Positions 1 through 6,506 of a stretch of 14,656 nucleotides of DNA are shown in pieces (position 1 is the stretch's first letter; each line of letters starts with the position of its first letter). The translations under genes were made by a program, and so were the position numbers. This DNA comes from JBOFDK01 sp051646925 (lineage in GTDB: Bacteria > Bacillota > Clostridia > Lachnospirales > Cellulosilyticaceae): the NCBI GenBank assembly GCA_051646925.1, contig JBOFDK010000036.1, forward strand, positions 1-14,656. The letters are read 5' to 3'. The notes below the pieces were generated by a model. That model was given only the letters and a program-made list of their open reading frames with translations. It searched no databases and was not told the DNA's origin.

Positions 1-30
1 TACTATAGTGAAAGAAAAGCAGATGATTAA
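1..30 (+). CDS. Possible C-terminal tail of an upstream gene (partial)
   Basis: Frame 1 is open from the window edge to a TAA at 28-30 and would encode the last nine residues YYSERKADD. Frame 2 is also open, to a TGA at 32-34, so the frame is not certain. A perfect hairpin follows within ten bases, as expected after the end of a transcription unit. Nothing can be said about the product. Confidence 0.3.
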   Translation, partial: YYSERKADD

Positions 31-36
31 ATGATG

Positions 37-80
37 AAAATAGTATATATAATTATATTAATAATTATATATACTATTTT
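37..80. terminator. Perfect 20-bp inverted repeat, probable terminator
   Basis: The arms at 37-56 and 61-80 are exact reverse complements around the 4-base loop ATTA. The stem is almost pure A/T, with one G-C pair. The right arm ends in a run of T that continues into TTATT, and the left arm begins with AAAA, so it could act in both directions. It follows the stop codon of the presumed upstream gene and precedes the diguanylate cyclase promoter. The very low G-C content makes it weaker than a classical intrinsic terminator. Confidence 0.55.
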
Positions 81-231
81 TTATTAAGCATTGATGTCAA
101 AATAGAAAGTGATAAATCTGCTGAAAGTATGAATATAACAATAAAAATATTGTTGCATTATTTAATTCTAAAATTAAATAGTCACGTTTAAATACAAATG
201 TTAAAATATTTCAATATTTATACTTTTTATA

Positions 232-261
232 TTTAAAAGCATTGAGAAAGTGTGTTATAAT
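232..261 (+). promoter_or_regulatory. Probable extended -10 promoter of the diguanylate cyclase operon
   Basis: TATAAT lies at 256-261, preceded by TG plus one base (TGT at 253-255), which is the extended -10 form recognised by sigma-A. A weak -35 candidate, TTTAAA at 232-237, sits 18 bases upstream. The expected transcription start near 268 leaves a leader of about 35 bases carrying a G-rich ribosome binding site at 287-296. No riboswitch structure was recognised in the short leader. Confidence 0.55.
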
Positions 262-301
262 AAAGAAGAGTTTATTTTGAAAAAAGGTGGGAGGGGAATA
301 G

Positions 302-1921
302 ATGATTATAGGTAAAGGTGATTTAAAACAGTTCCAAAGTATCTATTGTGTTATTAAGTGGATACTTATATTCATACTATTCTTTACACTCGATGAAGTA
401 GTGTATTCAAATATTAATGTATTTGAAGAAATTACGATTGTTTTAGTTTGTGTTTCGGTATGGAATGGTTGTGTATATTATGCATATCGGATGGTTCAAG
501 ATAATGAATTAGCAAACAGAAATATTAATATTGTTGAAATTATAGGTGATATTATTTCAATTACATATATTGCAAAAGCACAAGGGGTTTATGGAGATGG
601 GTTTGTATGTACACTTTTTATATTTGTTGCTGTTGTAGTTTTTGTTAGGTTTGGACATTCGGCAGTTTCTTATGTTTTAATATCCTGTATCATTATAGAT
701 GTATATTATATTTATCAAGCGATTTATATACGAACTCATATTTTGAAAGAACAAAAATTTTATATGATTATTGCGCTACTAGGTGGCGTAATATGGATGG
801 CATATTATATAATTAAAGAAAATGAAAGACTTAAATTATTACTTTCGCTTAAAGATACAGATGTGCAAGATTTAGAACAAAATTTAAAAGAACTTAATGA
901 TTTGAAAGAACTTAGTGCAATAGTATATAAAAGTAATGAAATAGATGGAGTCGTATCAAGTTTATTAAGTAATATATACAAAGTTATTTGTTCTGAAGGT
1001 ATAGGAATAATATTGTATGGTGATAATAATGTTGAAAGTGATGCAAAATGGTACAATTATGTAGAAATTTTGAAAGAACGCGCTAAAAAAGAGGATAATT
1101 TACCATTTCAAAATTTTTATGCACAAAATGAATTACAAAACTTACGTGATCATAAATCATATAAACATTGTATATTATCACATGCACCTATTAGAGTTGA
1201 TATTGAAGCAAATCCATTCATCAAATCATTATTACCAGATAAATATGATCCGTATATATATTTTTTTAATATTATTAAACCTGATGGGGAATGTGGGCTT
1301 GTTATTTGTAATACAAAAGAACGCCTAGAAGATTCAAAGTGTAAACAAATCGATGAATTAGTCAAATATGCAGGGCTTGCACTAGTTCAGGTACAACGCT
1401 TAGAGGATGAAAAAAAGAAATTTAAAATTGATGCATTGACAGGAATAAATTCACGTAGATACATTGATGAGCTTATGCCCGAAATGATTAAACGTGCGGA
1501 AGAAAATAAAGATTATATATGTATTTTATTTGCAGATATCGATCATTTTAAATATTTTAACGATACATTTGGTCATAAAACAGGCGATTTTGTATTAAAA
1601 GAAGTAGCAAATATATTAAAAAATAATATAGTTGATGATGCCATTGTAGGACGTTTTGGCGGAGAAGAATTTGTTGGAATGCTATATGGTAAAAATGAAG
1701 AAGAGAGTATGCAAATTGCAGAAAAAATTAGAGAGAATGTCCAACAATTTAAAGTTAGTAAATACACAGGAAAAAATACTTACATAACTATAAGTATTGG
1801 AGTTGCAGTATTTTGTGGAAATGAATGTTGTTTGGAAGAAATGATACACTGTGCAGATAGTGCGATGTATGAAGCGAAAAAAGAAAGAAATAAAGTAGTG
1901 CTATATCGCAAGGAGGTATAA
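302..1921 (+). CDS. Membrane-bound diguanylate cyclase (6 TM, GAF-like, GGDEF)
   Basis: This enzyme is expected to condense two GTP into the second messenger cyclic di-GMP at the inner face of the membrane. Residues 13-170 contain about six hydrophobic segments. A charged, probably coiled-coil linker follows at 171-205, then a GAF-like region at about 205-365 and a GGDEF domain at about 375-535. The active-site loop is GGEEF (453-457) and metal-ligand D412 lies in ADIDHFK. The N420 and D429 positions and the DALTGINSRR entry motif (377-386) are all present, so the domain should be active. The RxxD inhibitory site normally found just before GGEEF is absent: V444 and A447 stand at those places. 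The start has a GGTGGGAGGGG binding site 5-15 bases upstream. The stop lies 3 bases before the Lrp-type gene, whose ribosome binding site is inside this gene's last codons, so the two are probably co-transcribed. The signal sensed is unknown. Confidence 0.93.
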   Translation: MIIGKGDLKQFQSIYCVIKWILIFILFFTLDEVVYSNINVFEEITIVLVCVSVWNGCVYYAYRMVQDNELANRNINIVEIIGDIISITYIAKAQGVYGDGFVCTLFIFVAVVVFVRFGHSAVSYVLISCIIIDVYYIYQAIYIRTHILKEQKFYMIIALLGGVIWMAYYIIKENERLKLLLSLKDTDVQDLEQNLKELNDLKELSAIVYKSNEIDGVVSSLLSNIYKVICSEGIGIILYGDNNVESDAKWYNYVEILKERAKKEDNLPFQNFYAQNELQNLRDHKSYKHCILSHAPIRVDIEANPFIKSLLPDKYDPYIYFFNIIKPDGECGLVICNTKERLEDSKCKQIDELVKYAGLALVQVQRLEDEKKKFKIDALTGINSRRYIDELMPEMIKRAEENKDYICILFADIDHFKYFNDTFGHKTGDFVLKEVANILKNNIVDDAIVGRFGGEEFVGMLYGKNEEESMQIAEKIRENVQQFKVSKYTGKNTYITISIGVAVFCGNECCLEEMIHCADSAMYEAKKERNKVVLYRKEV

Positions 1922-1924
1922 AAA

Positions 1925-2410
1925 ATGGAAATGAAAATTTTAGAATTACTAGAAAAAAATGCTAGATATACAACTTATGACTTAGCAACAATGCTTGGTG
2001 TGGATGAGAGCAACGTTAAAATGTGTATAGAGGAACTTGAAAAAAAACAAGTGATATGTGGTTATAGAGCACTTATTAATTGGGATAAAATAGAAAATAG
2101 AGAAATTGTTACAGCATTAATCGAAGTGAAAGTAACCCCACAACGTGGGGAAGGATTTGATAAAATAGCTGCAAGAATTTATAAATTTGATGAAGTTAAA
2201 TCTGTTTATTTAATGTCGGGTGGTTTTGATTTAACAGTAATAGTAGAAGGAAAAACTATGAAAGAAGTAGCGTTGTTTGTCGGTCAAAAATTGGCGGCAC
2301 TAGATGCTGTTTTAAGTACAGGTACTCATTTTGTTCTAAAAAAATATAAAGACAATGGTATTTTATTAGAAGGGATGAAGAAAGATGAAAGGATGTTAAT
2401 ATCACCATGA
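1925..2410 (+). CDS. Lrp/AsnC-family transcriptional regulator
   Basis: This is a small DNA-binding regulator of the leucine-responsive (feast/famine) family, which typically forms octamers and responds to amino acids. Residues 1-48 form the winged helix-turn-helix, with the recognition region around TTYDLATMLGVDESNVK. Residues 62-140 form the RAM ligand-binding and oligomerisation domain, including the typical SGGFDLTVIVEG segment (98-109). At 161 residues its length is normal for the family. It has a perfect AAGGAGGT site at 1910-1917, seven bases before the ATG. Its ATGA end overlaps the start of the aminotransferase, so the two should be translationally coupled. Pairing of an Lrp-type regulator with a class I aminotransferase is common in Clostridia, and the natural inference is that the regulator controls the aminotransferase in response to its amino-acid substrate or product. 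The effector cannot be told from sequence. Confidence 0.9.
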   Translation: MEMKILELLEKNARYTTYDLATMLGVDESNVKMCIEELEKKQVICGYRALINWDKIENREIVTALIEVKVTPQRGEGFDKIAARIYKFDEVKSVYLMSGGFDLTVIVEGKTMKEVALFVGQKLAALDAVLSTGTHFVLKKYKDNGILLEGMKKDERMLISP

Positions 2411-3579
2411 TAAATATTGAACAAATGATTGCAAAAAAAGTGGCGAGCATTCCTCCATCTGGTATTCGTAAGTTTTTTGATGTAGTAAATGAAATGGGCG
2501 GAGATGCTATTTCACTAGGTGTTGGAGAGCCTGATTTTGATACACCGTGGCATATAAGAGAAGAAGGTATTTATTCTTTAGAGCAAGGAAAAACAGTTTA
2601 TTCTGCAAATGCAGGCTTATTAGAACTTAGAGAAGAAATTGTTACTTATATGAAACGTAGGTTTGAAGTGGAGTATTGTCATAAAACTCAATGCTTAATA
2701 ACAGTTGGTGGAAGTGAAGGAATTGATTTGGTACTTCGAACTTTGTTAGAAGAAGGAGATGAAGTACTAATTCCGGAACCATCATTTGTATCGTATAAAC
2801 CATGTACAGTACTAGCAGGCGGAGTACCAGTACCTATTATTACAAAAGAAGAAGATGATTTTAAATTAACAGCTGAAGCTTTAAAAGCAGCTATTACAGA
2901 AAAAACAAAAATTTTAATAATGCCGTTTCCAAATAATCCAACAGGAGCAATTATGGAGCGTAGTGATTTAGAAGCTGTTGCAGAGGTAATAAAAAATCAT
3001 AACATTATAGTTGTGACAGATGAAATATATGCAGAGCTTACTTATGGGCAAGACCATGTTTCGTTTGCAAGTATAGATGGAATGTATGAAAGAACAGTAA
3101 TATTAAGTGGATTTTCAAAAGCGTATGCAATGACAGGTTGGAGATTAGGATATGCTCTAGGACCTAAGTCAATAATAGCTATGATGACAAAAATTCATCA
3201 GTATGCAATTATGTGCGCACCTACAACTAGCCAGTATGCTGCGATTGAAGCTATGAAAAATGGTGATGAAGATGTGAAAATGATGAGAAATGCATACAAT
3301 CAAAGAAGGCGTATGATGATAGATGGATTTAGAAAAATGGGTCTTTCTTGTTTTGAGCCTAAAGGCGCATTTTATGTGTTTCCATGTATTAAACGTACAG
3401 GATTGACTAGTGAAGAGTTTTGCGAAAAACTTTTGCATACACAAAAAGTAGCAGTAGTACCAGGAACAGCATTTGCTGATTCAGGCGAAGGATTTATAAG
3501 GTGTTCTTATGCTTGTTCAATAGAACAAATTAAAGAGGCACTTGAGCGTATTGAAAAATTTGTGAAAAATTATATATAA
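2407..3579 (+). CDS. PLP-dependent class I/II aminotransferase (AspB/PatA-like)
   Basis: This fold-type I pyridoxal-phosphate enzyme transfers an amino group between an amino acid and a 2-oxo acid in the cytosol. The Schiff-base lysine is K238 in SGFSKAYAMTGWRLG. Other cofactor and substrate residues are N177 in PNNPTG, D205 in VVTDEIYAEL, R246 in GWRLG, and R365 in GFIRCSY, which binds the substrate carboxylate. The N-terminal ISLGVGEPDFDTP motif (35-47) is typical of the aspartate aminotransferase Ib/aromatic group. The 390-residue length is normal. The gene overlaps the Lrp-type gene by 4 bases and is followed at once by a strong hairpin, so it closes a three-gene operon. The exact substrate (aspartate, aromatic or branched-chain amino acids, or alanine) cannot be fixed from the motifs. 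Confidence 0.92.
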   Translation: MINIEQMIAKKVASIPPSGIRKFFDVVNEMGGDAISLGVGEPDFDTPWHIREEGIYSLEQGKTVYSANAGLLELREEIVTYMKRRFEVEYCHKTQCLITVGGSEGIDLVLRTLLEEGDEVLIPEPSFVSYKPCTVLAGGVPVPIITKEEDDFKLTAEALKAAITEKTKILIMPFPNNPTGAIMERSDLEAVAEVIKNHNIIVVTDEIYAELTYGQDHVSFASIDGMYERTVILSGFSKAYAMTGWRLGYALGPKSIIAMMTKIHQYAIMCAPTTSQYAAIEAMKNGDEDVKMMRNAYNQRRRMMIDGFRKMGLSCFEPKGAFYVFPCIKRTGLTSEEFCEKLLHTQKVAVVPGTAFADSGEGFIRCSYACSIEQIKEALERIEKFVKNYI

Positions 3580-3614
3580 AAAAGAAACACTAACATTTGT
3601 TAGTGTTTCTTTTT
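3579..3614. terminator. Bidirectional terminator shared by convergent genes
   Basis: The arms 3579-3594 and 3599-3614 are exact reverse complements: 16 bp with loop ATTT, A-run on the left and T-run on the right. On the + strand it ends the aminotransferase operon. On the - strand it ends the perR-like gene. The perR-like stop codon (3600-3602) lies inside the right arm, and the aminotransferase stop touches the left arm, so the two convergent genes have no spare sequence between them. Confidence 0.85.
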
Positions 3615-4016
3615 GCAATCTGGGCATATACCATAAAAATAAAGCTGCTCTTTAGATAATGTAAAACCTGTAAGCGCTTCAACATCTAACTTATAGCTTG
3701 GAAGTAAACCTGTATCTAAATCAACTACGTTGTTACAATCTGTGCATATAACGTGAGGATGTTCTAAAGTAGTTGCATCATAGCGGTATGAATCTTCACC
3801 CACATTTAGTTGCTGAATAAGTGATGCTTTAACTAGAGCATCGAGCGTCTTGTATACTGTTGCAAGACTCATAGTTGGATGCGTCTCATGTAGACTAGTA
3901 TATATTGTCTCAGCGCTAGGGTGGCAAGTCGTATTTTTAAGCATATAAAAAATAGCTAGACGTTGAGGCGTTACTTTTAAATTATGATTGCGTAAACATA
4001 TTGCTGTATTATGCAT
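3600..4016 (-). CDS. perR: Fur-family regulator, PerR-like peroxide sensor
   Basis: This metal-dependent repressor of the Fur family most resembles the peroxide sensor PerR. The N-terminal winged helix (about 1-75) includes VTPQRLAI and the recognition segment MSLATVYKTLDAL. The residues that bind the regulatory metal in Bacillus PerR have counterparts here: H32 (in CHPSAETIY), D80 (in YRYD), H86 and H88 (HPH) and D99 (in NVVDLD). Aspartate at the last position favours PerR over Fur, which usually has glutamate. The structural zinc site is C91/C94 and C131/C134. In PerR, peroxide oxidises the iron-ligating histidines and releases the DNA; that role is inferred here. The start is supported by AGGAG (plus-strand 4024-4028) seven bases upstream of the ATG. 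It has its own promoter and an operator-like palindrome, which suggests autorepression. An alternative reading is a Zur or Fur paralogue. Confidence 0.85.
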   Translation of the reverse strand: MHNTAICLRNHNLKVTPQRLAIFYMLKNTTCHPSAETIYTSLHETHPTMSLATVYKTLDALVKASLIQQLNVGEDSYRYDATTLEHPHVICTDCNNVVDLDTGLLPSYKLDVEALTGFTLSKEQLYFYGICPDCKKKH

Positions 4017-4031
4017 ATAATCACTCCTATG

Positions 4032-4051
4032 TGATAATTAATATTATTAAT
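4032..4051 (-). promoter_or_regulatory. Fur/PerR-box-like operator of the perR-like gene
   Basis: The segment 4032-4046 (TGATAATTAATATTA) matches the 7-1-7 Bacillus PerR box TTATAATNATTATAA at 11 of 14 informative positions and the Fur box TGATAATNATTATCA at 12 of 14. A perfect 7-1-7 inverted repeat, ATTAATA-T-TATTAAT, occupies 4037-4051. It sits between the -10 element and the ribosome binding site of the gene, over the expected transcription start, where a bound repressor would block initiation. The flanking DNA is very AT-rich, so chance similarity is a real risk. Confidence 0.45.
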
Positions 4052-4080
4052 ATTCTAAGGCAAATTGCATGAAAAAGCAA
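4052..4080 (-). promoter_or_regulatory. Promoter of the perR-like gene
   Basis: Read on the - strand, a -35 element TTGCTT (4075-4080) and a -10 element TAGAAT (4052-4057) are separated by exactly 17 bases (4058-4074). This places transcription start near 4045, about 30 bases before the ATG and within the Fur/PerR-like palindrome. Confidence 0.6.
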
Positions 4081-4314
4081 TACTTTTTTTATGCAATCAT
4101 AACCTATATAGCTTTATAGCATAAAATCTATAGATAAAAAAAGATGTTAAATATATTTAGTGATAAAATTTATATGATATATTACTATTAAAAATATGTA
4201 TTATTACTAATAATGTGCTTAACTAAATTTATACCTACATAAATTACTGTTATTATAAAGTTTTAATTTTAAATTCAATAATATAAAAAGAACAAGATGT
4301 AAGGAGTTTTAAAT
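4081..4314. other. AT-rich intergenic region between divergent genes
   Basis: This is the part of the 298-base divergent spacer not occupied by the perR-like promoter and operator. It is extremely AT-rich. No open frame with a ribosome binding site was seen. It contains a perfect 7-1-7 palindrome, ATTATTA-C-TAATAAT, at 4200-4214, whose centre does not match the AATnATT core of Fur-family boxes. Possible -10 elements for the downstream gene are TATAAA at 4254-4259 and at 4282-4287, but neither has a convincing -35. The ribosome binding site AAGGAG for the next gene is at 4301-4306. Confidence 0.5.
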
Positions 4315-5265
4315 ATGCATTATATTTATATTGCTTTATGCCGAGATGGTACGTACTATACAGGATATACAAATGACATAGAAAAACGTTTAGCTGCGCA
4401 TAATGATGGTAGAGGTGCAAAATATACAAAATGTAGACGACCTATAAAAATTGTATATAAAGAAGAATATACTTTGAAAAGTGATGCATTAAAACGAGAA
4501 TATGCAATCAAACAATTAAAACGGTCAGAAAAAATAAAATTAATTACAAAAGAAGAACTAAAATTAATTGCTCAAAAAGAAAGGAAAGAAGAACATATGA
4601 AACTTATAGAAAATGATTGGATGAATTATTTGAAAGGTGAGTTTGAAAAAGAATATTTCAAAAGATTAATGGAATTTTTGGATAATGAGTATGAAAACAA
4701 AACTATATATCCTCCAAAAGATGAGGTATTTAGTGCACTTAATACAACATCATATAAAGATACGTTAGTCGTAATTTTAGGGCAAGACCCATACCATAAA
4801 AAAGGCCAAGCACATGGAATGTCTTTTTCAGTAAGACCAGGCGTTCAAATACCACCATCATTAGTTAACATATTTAAAGAACTTAAAGACAGTCTAGGAT
4901 GTGATATGCCAAACAACGGTTATTTACTTCCGTGGGCGCAACAAGGAGTTTTGTTACTGAATACTGTATTAACAGTGGAAGAGGGCAAAGCTGGGTCACA
5001 TCACCAAAAAGGATGGGAAATTTTTACAGATTATATAATTAAATTATTAAATGAAAAAGAACAACCAGTTATATTTTTATTATGGGGGACACCTGCAAAG
5101 AAAAAAATGAGTTTAATTACAAATCCTCAGCATAAGATTTTGACAACTGTTCATCCAAGCCCGTTATCTGCATATCGTGGTTTCTTAGGATGTAATCATT
5201 TTAAAGAAGTGAATGAGTATTTAGTTTCTTGGGGTAAGAAGCCAATAGATTGGCAAATTAGATAA
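4315..5265 (+). CDS. ung: GIY-YIG nuclease domain fused to uracil-DNA glycosylase
   Basis: Residues 1-80 are a GIY-YIG domain of the YhbQ/YazA (UPF0213) type. It has the YIYIALC strand, the YTG motif at 15-17, R25, the GRGAKYT segment and the conserved glutamate E62 in REYAIKQLKR. Residues 95-316 are a complete family-1 uracil-DNA glycosylase that removes uracil from DNA to start base excision repair. It shows motif GQDPYH (156-161, catalytic D158), F171 in GMSFSV, N216 in LLLNTVLTV and HPSPLSAYRGF (280-290, H280). The two are joined in one frame by a short charged linker (about 81-94) with no stop between. The first ATG has AAGGAG eight bases upstream. M95 (4597-4599) is preceded by AAGGAAAG at 4581-4588, so a separate glycosylase of about 222 residues, the normal Ung length, could also be made. 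Both domains look intact. The usual state in bacteria is two separate genes; whether the nuclease acts on the abasic sites made by the glycosylase is inference. Confidence 0.9.
   Translation: MHYIYIALCRDGTYYTGYTNDIEKRLAAHNDGRGAKYTKCRRPIKIVYKEEYTLKSDALKREYAIKQLKRSEKIKLITKEELKLIAQKERKEEHMKLIENDWMNYLKGEFEKEYFKRLMEFLDNEYENKTIYPPKDEVFSALNTTSYKDTLVVILGQDPYHKKGQAHGMSFSVRPGVQIPPSLVNIFKELKDSLGCDMPNNGYLLPWAQQGVLLLNTVLTVEEGKAGSHHQKGWEIFTDYIIKLLNEKEQPVIFLLWGTPAKKKMSLITNPQHKILTTVHPSPLSAYRGFLGCNHFKEVNEYLVSWGKKPIDWQIR
4581..4599 (+). promoter_or_regulatory. Possible internal ribosome binding site and start for a stand-alone glycosylase
   Basis: AAGGAAAG at 4581-4588 lies eight bases before an in-frame ATG at 4597-4599 (residue M95 of the fusion). 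Translation from there gives MKLIENDWMNYLKGEF and so on, which resembles a normal Ung amino terminus. The match to the anti-Shine-Dalgarno sequence is moderate, and A/G-rich codons for Lys and Glu produce such runs by chance. Confidence 0.35.
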
Positions 5266-5281
5266 AAATAAAATAATTGAA

Positions 5282-5310
5282 TTGTAAAAACTTATTTACT
5301 GAAGTATACT
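5282..5310 (+). promoter_or_regulatory. Promoter of asnA
   Basis: The -35 element TTGTAA (5282-5287) and the -10 element TATACT (5305-5310) are separated by 17 bases, a good sigma-A arrangement. The expected start near 5317 gives a leader of about 30 bases, too short for a T-box or other large riboswitch. No terminator was seen between the glycosylase stop and this promoter, so read-through from upstream is possible too. Confidence 0.6.
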
Positions 5311-5346
5311 GTTAAAATAAATAAATTTAGAAAAGTAGGTGATACG

Positions 5347-6354
5347 ATGCAATTAAAGATACCAGAAAATTATAAATCATTTATGGATTTAAGAGAAACA
5401 GAAGTAGCAATCAAAAAATTAAAAGATTATTTCGAAAATGCTTTGGCATATGAACTTTATTTGACACGTGTTTCAGCACCACTATTTGTTAAACCACAAA
5501 CAGGTCTAAATGATAACTTAAATGGCATAGAACGTGCGGTTAGTTTTGATATTAAAGATGATAACGGAGCAACAGCCGAAATAGTGCATTCATTAGCAAA
5601 GTGGAAACGTATGGCATTATCGCGTTACGGGTTTGGCATAGATGAAGGTTTATATACAGATATGAATGCTATTCGCCGAGCAGAAGAACTAGATAATTTA
5701 CATTCGCTTTATGTGGACCAATGGGACTGGGAAAAAGTAATAACAAAAGAAATGCGTACTGAAGATTATCTTAAAATGACTGTGAAAAAAATATTTAATG
5801 CTTTCAAAAAAACAGAAAACTATATAATGAGAGAATATACACAATTAGAAAGTTGGTTGCCGGATGAAATAACATTTATCACAACTGAAGAATTGTTATT
5901 AGCATACCCAAATTTATCTGCAAAAGAGCGTGAAGATGAAATTTGTAAATTAAAAAAAGCAGTATTCATAATGAAAATAGGTGATAAGTTGTCAAATGGA
6001 CAATCTCATGATGGGCGTGCACCAGATTATGATGACTGGTCATTAAATGGTGATATTATGTTTTGGAATCCACTACTTAATCAGGCTTTTGAATTATCTT
6101 CTATGGGTATACGTGTAGATGAAATTGCACTACGCAATCAGCTTGAAAAAACTAACTGTATAGAGCGTGAAAAATTACCGTTTCATAGTGCGTTATTGTC
6201 AGGAGAGTTACCATATACGATAGGCGGAGGTATTGGGCAATCTCGTATTTGTATGTTCTTTTTACATAAAGCGCATATAGGAGAAGTTCAAGTTTCGATA
6301 TGGCAAGATGAAATGATTAAAATTTGCGAAGAAAAAGGTATTTATTTATTATAA
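5347..6354 (+). CDS. asnA: Aspartate-ammonia ligase (ammonia-dependent asparagine synthetase)
   Basis: AsnA makes asparagine from aspartate, ammonia and ATP through an aspartyl-AMP intermediate, in the cytosol. The 335-residue length matches the family (about 330). Recognisable conserved blocks are VSAPLFV followed by GLNDNLNG (42-60), AEIVHSLAKWKRMAL (77-91), LHSLYVDQWDWEKVI (118-132), HDGRAPDYDDWSLNGDI (221-237), and the class II aminoacyl-tRNA-synthetase-like motif 3 TIGGGIGQSR (291-300). These match the Escherichia coli enzyme block by block. The ribosome binding site AGGTGA is at 5337-5342. The gene has its own promoter and terminator, so it is probably a single-gene unit. Confidence 0.97.
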   Translation: MQLKIPENYKSFMDLRETEVAIKKLKDYFENALAYELYLTRVSAPLFVKPQTGLNDNLNGIERAVSFDIKDDNGATAEIVHSLAKWKRMALSRYGFGIDEGLYTDMNAIRRAEELDNLHSLYVDQWDWEKVITKEMRTEDYLKMTVKKIFNAFKKTENYIMREYTQLESWLPDEITFITTEELLLAYPNLSAKEREDEICKLKKAVFIMKIGDKLSNGQSHDGRAPDYDDWSLNGDIMFWNPLLNQAFELSSMGIRVDEIALRNQLEKTNCIEREKLPFHSALLSGELPYTIGGGIGQSRICMFFLHKAHIGEVQVSIWQDEMIKICEEKGIYLL

Positions 6355-6377
6355 ATACAAATTATAAATAAAATAAA

Positions 6378-6420
6378 ATAAAAAAACACGTTACAATATA
6401 AATGGAACGTGTTTTTTTAT
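6378..6420 (+). terminator. Terminator of asnA
   Basis: AAAAAACACGTT (6381-6392) pairs exactly with AACGTGTTTTTT (6406-6417) around a 13-base loop. A/T pairing continues outward to 6377-6421. The core CACGTT/AACGTG has three G-C pairs and is followed by a T-run. It lies about 25 bases after the asnA stop codon. Confidence 0.8.
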
Positions 6421-6506
6421 TGAAAAAGATTTTAATTTCGATAAATGTTCGGTAAAATAAAAATAACATTAAAAATAATACATTTAAAATAGGAGATTAT
6501 GAAAAA

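Noticed and set aside
130..192. Small frame of 20 codons upstream of the cyclase
   Set aside because: It has no ribosome binding site and its AT-rich, low-complexity composition is as expected by chance.
31..301. Riboswitch (for example cyclic di-GMP type) in front of the cyclase
   Set aside because: No conserved riboswitch core was seen, and the promoter at 232-261 leaves only a short leader.
5266..5346. T-box leader controlling asnA
   Set aside because: The whole gap is 81 bases and the leader about 30 bases, too short; no T-box core sequence is present.
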